From assembly GCA_029959285.1 (NCBI GenBank), contig JASCOE010000002.1, forward strand, positions 496,001-560,000: a DNA stretch of 64,000 nt, written 5' to 3'. Shown here piece after piece: positions 62,377 to 64,000 of the stretch (positions are counted from its first letter, which is position 1; each line of letters opens with the position of its first letter). Origin of the DNA: Flavobacteriaceae bacterium PS02337 (GTDB lineage Bacteria > Bacteroidota > Bacteroidia > Flavobacteriales > Flavobacteriaceae). The translations under genes and the position numbers were made by a program. Below the pieces are notes generated by a model. That model had not been told where the DNA came from. It worked only from the letters and a program-made list of their open reading frames with translations, and searched no databases.

Positions 62377-63147
62377 ATGTTTGGTCGCTATAAAATTAAA
62401 ATCTCAGATAAAGTCACTCTGCACTGCATCAGCTTAGACCAGTATTCTGACAGGCTGAAAAATTATATACATAAAAATCTGCACTTCATCTGGAACGGGG
62501 ATAATGAAGAGATTGAGAGCAGTATGGATATAAAAGTCACTAAACAGGAATTAATTAATCTACTTGCAAAGAAAACTCCAAAACAAAAAATCGGCATTGT
62601 CTCAGAGTTTATCTGCCACCTCTATCTTCGAAGCTGTAATTTTAAACAGCATTTCCTATTTCGCAATCTTGAAGAAAAAGGAATGAAGAAGGGTTTTGAC
62701 GGTCTTTATCTTCAGAATGATGCTTTTTTTATTTATGAAAGTAAATCATCTCTCGAATCCACAACCGATTCGACACACAACGGCAATATAAGTGAAGCCT
62801 ATAACGATCTTAAAAAAAAAATAGATGGCAGTAACTCGGCTAATGATCCTTGGAGAAATGCCTACAATCACGCTGCCCATCGCAGCATAAATTACAATGA
62901 AAATATTTCAAAAACATTAAAAAAACTTTCTATGGAGTATGTCCAAGAAGAGTATGGCAGCATCGATGATTATAATGTAATTCCAAGCTCGACATTGTAC
63001 ATGGGTGCAAGGTATCTGCCCATTGACAAAGATGATTTGAAAGCAAAAATAGAAAGCTTAACAAGTGCTTATGGATCGCAGAGAATTGTTGTTTTATGCG
63101 TCAACAAAAAATCTATACAACAATTTATGGACTATTTAAATGAGTAA
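62377..63147 (+). CDS. hamA: HamA-like nuclease subunit (DUF1837, Hachiman type)
   Basis: A 256-residue protein of the DUF1837/HamA type. PD-(D/E)xK-like residues can be seen: Glu77 in GIVSEFICHLYLR, Asp108 in KGFDGLYL and Glu121-x-Lys123 in FIYESKSSL. In Hachiman systems HamA is the nuclease held in check by the HamB helicase. The stop codon overlaps the start of the helicase gene by 8 bases (ATGAGTAA), the expected coupled arrangement. The alternative is the related AbpAB system, which shares the domain pair. Confidence 0.78.
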   Translation: MFGRYKIKISDKVTLHCISLDQYSDRLKNYIHKNLHFIWNGDNEEIESSMDIKVTKQELINLLAKKTPKQKIGIVSEFICHLYLRSCNFKQHFLFRNLEEKGMKKGFDGLYLQNDAFFIYESKSSLESTTDSTHNGNISEAYNDLKKKIDGSNSANDPWRNAYNHAAHRSINYNENISKTLKKLSMEYVQEEYGSIDDYNVIPSSTLYMGARYLPIDKDDLKAKIESLTSAYGSQRIVVLCVNKKSIQQFMDYLNE

Positions 63148-64000
63148 TATTATCACCGTTGAGAAGAGGCAGTTATCTGAGCTTAAAAAGAATGACTATT
63201 TTAATGACTGCCTCACTAAACTGGTTCTCGGTTCAAGACTTGAGCATCAGCAGGCACAGTATCTGCTGAGCTCTGCATTGATATTTTTTGAATACTACAA
63301 TAGAGATCAAAGACTGAAGGGTTATTTTAGCATAGCGTACTATATTATACTAAAATACAGCATTTTGCATAAAAATTACAAACCTTTATATGACATAGCA
63401 CTACAAATCGGTTTTTATCCCATTTCAGATTACTTGATCAAATATAGACTGCTGGACGAAAACAATCTTCAGGAATCATTGATCAATAGACACATTTCAA
63501 AACTATACGGAAAGGAAAACTATATCGAAACTATAGAACAATACAATAGATCTAACGAAGTATTTGCTAATATAAAGATAAAAGATACGGCATATATTGC
63601 ACCTACATCGTATGGCAAAAGCTCGATAATCAGAGACGTAATTCTTCAAAATGATTTCAACAGAATTGCAATCATTGTTCCTACAAAATCTTTGATAACG
63701 CAGACTTATAACGATATCAGGAAAATGCAGCTGAATTACAAGTTAATTCTACATGACGAAATGTATACAGGTCAGGAAAGGTTTATAGGCATTCTTACGC
63801 AGGAACGCGCATCGAGACTTGTTAATAAAAAGAAATTAAGTTTCGATATGCTTTTTATTGATGAAGCACATAATCTACTAGACAATGACAGCCGTAATTT
63901 ACTTCTATCCAGACTAGTAATGCTCAATTATAAAATAAATCAAGACCAGAGATTGTTATTCCTTACCCCTCTCATTTCTGATGCATCTAATCTAAAAATT
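63140..64000 (+). CDS. hamB: HamB-like DExH helicase (3' end beyond window)
   Basis: An open reading frame from ATG 63140 to the window edge, 287 residues without a stop. A helical N-terminal region (1-150) is followed by superfamily 2 motifs: Walker A APTSYGKSS at 154-162, motif Ia IIVPTKSLI at 178-186 and DEAH in FIDEAHNLL at 239-247. SF2 helicase paired with a DUF1837 gene is the Hachiman layout. The C-terminal RecA domain must lie outside the window. Confidence 0.8.
   Translation, partial: MSNIITVEKRQLSELKKNDYFNDCLTKLVLGSRLEHQQAQYLLSSALIFFEYYNRDQRLKGYFSIAYYIILKYSILHKNYKPLYDIALQIGFYPISDYLIKYRLLDENNLQESLINRHISKLYGKENYIETIEQYNRSNEVFANIKIKDTAYIAPTSYGKSSIIRDVILQNDFNRIAIIVPTKSLITQTYNDIRKMQLNYKLILHDEMYTGQERFIGILTQERASRLVNKKKLSFDMLFIDEAHNLLDNDSRNLLLSRLVMLNYKINQDQRLLFLTPLISDASNLKI

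Noticed and set aside
1-64000. CRISPR array
   Set aside because: No regularly spaced direct repeats with unique spacers and no cas genes were seen; short repeats found are promoter sites or intergenic REP-like units.

Overview
The window is Bacteroidota DNA, almost certainly Flavobacterium or a close relative. Evidence for this: low-GC coding sequence, promoters of the TTG-N19-21-TAnnTTTG type, SusC/SusD genes, a histone H1-like small protein, and Bacteroidetes-type (MPF_B) conjugation genes. It falls into two parts: about 12.8 kb of chromosomal backbone, then about 51 kb of an integrative and conjugative element (ICE) that starts next to a tRNA-Ser gene and runs off the right end.

Backbone (1-12,990, all +). 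An AmpG-like permease cut by the window edge is followed by a small TPR-like protein, a GNAT acetyltransferase and a long GH3 beta-N-acetylglucosaminidase, which together look like a cell-wall-fragment recycling cluster. Next come a peroxide-defence group (AhpC-type peroxiredoxin, thioredoxin, small acidic protein, then Tpx) separated by repeat-rich spacers. A tight cell-envelope and housekeeping run follows: DgkA-type kinase, FtsK, LolA-like carrier, LptF/G permease, RibB with a decayed RibA domain, and a hotdog thioesterase. tRNA-Ser(TGA) at 12,906-12,990 closes this part.

ICE, left part (13-31 kb). A tyrosine integrase with candidate arm sites lies beside the tRNA. A long minus-strand block follows: small regulators, two paralogous proteins of unknown role, and the conjugation operon traE-F-(DNA cytosine methyltransferase)-G-I-(two TraI-like paralogues)-J-K-L-M-N. 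Its promoter region carries repeated TGTACCCC sites. Upstream are a lipoprotein, an unknown 400-aa protein and an AraC regulator.

Cargo island (31.5-44.7 kb). A lipoprotein, a TPR-membrane-AraC regulator, a histone H1-like protein and an XRE regulator with a palindromic operator come first. Then come a strongly folded RNA-like element, a SusC/SusD pair with an S9 peptidase, and, convergently, a MauE-like membrane protein and a small exported four-cysteine peptide. I consider this the most likely undescribed system in the window: peptide export and oxidation, proteolysis and TonB-dependent uptake under layered control.

Mobilisation and right part (44.7-64 kb). A candidate oriT precedes mobC, the relaxase and the coupling protein. 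These are followed by DUF1810, SSB, PcfK, PcfJ, RadC-like and DUF6965-like genes, a translesion-synthesis cassette (DNA polymerase IV, DnaE-type polymerase, SRAP), several unknowns, a DUF4365 protein, and a HamA/HamB (Hachiman-like) defence pair whose helicase gene is cut by the window end. The right attachment site is not in the window.
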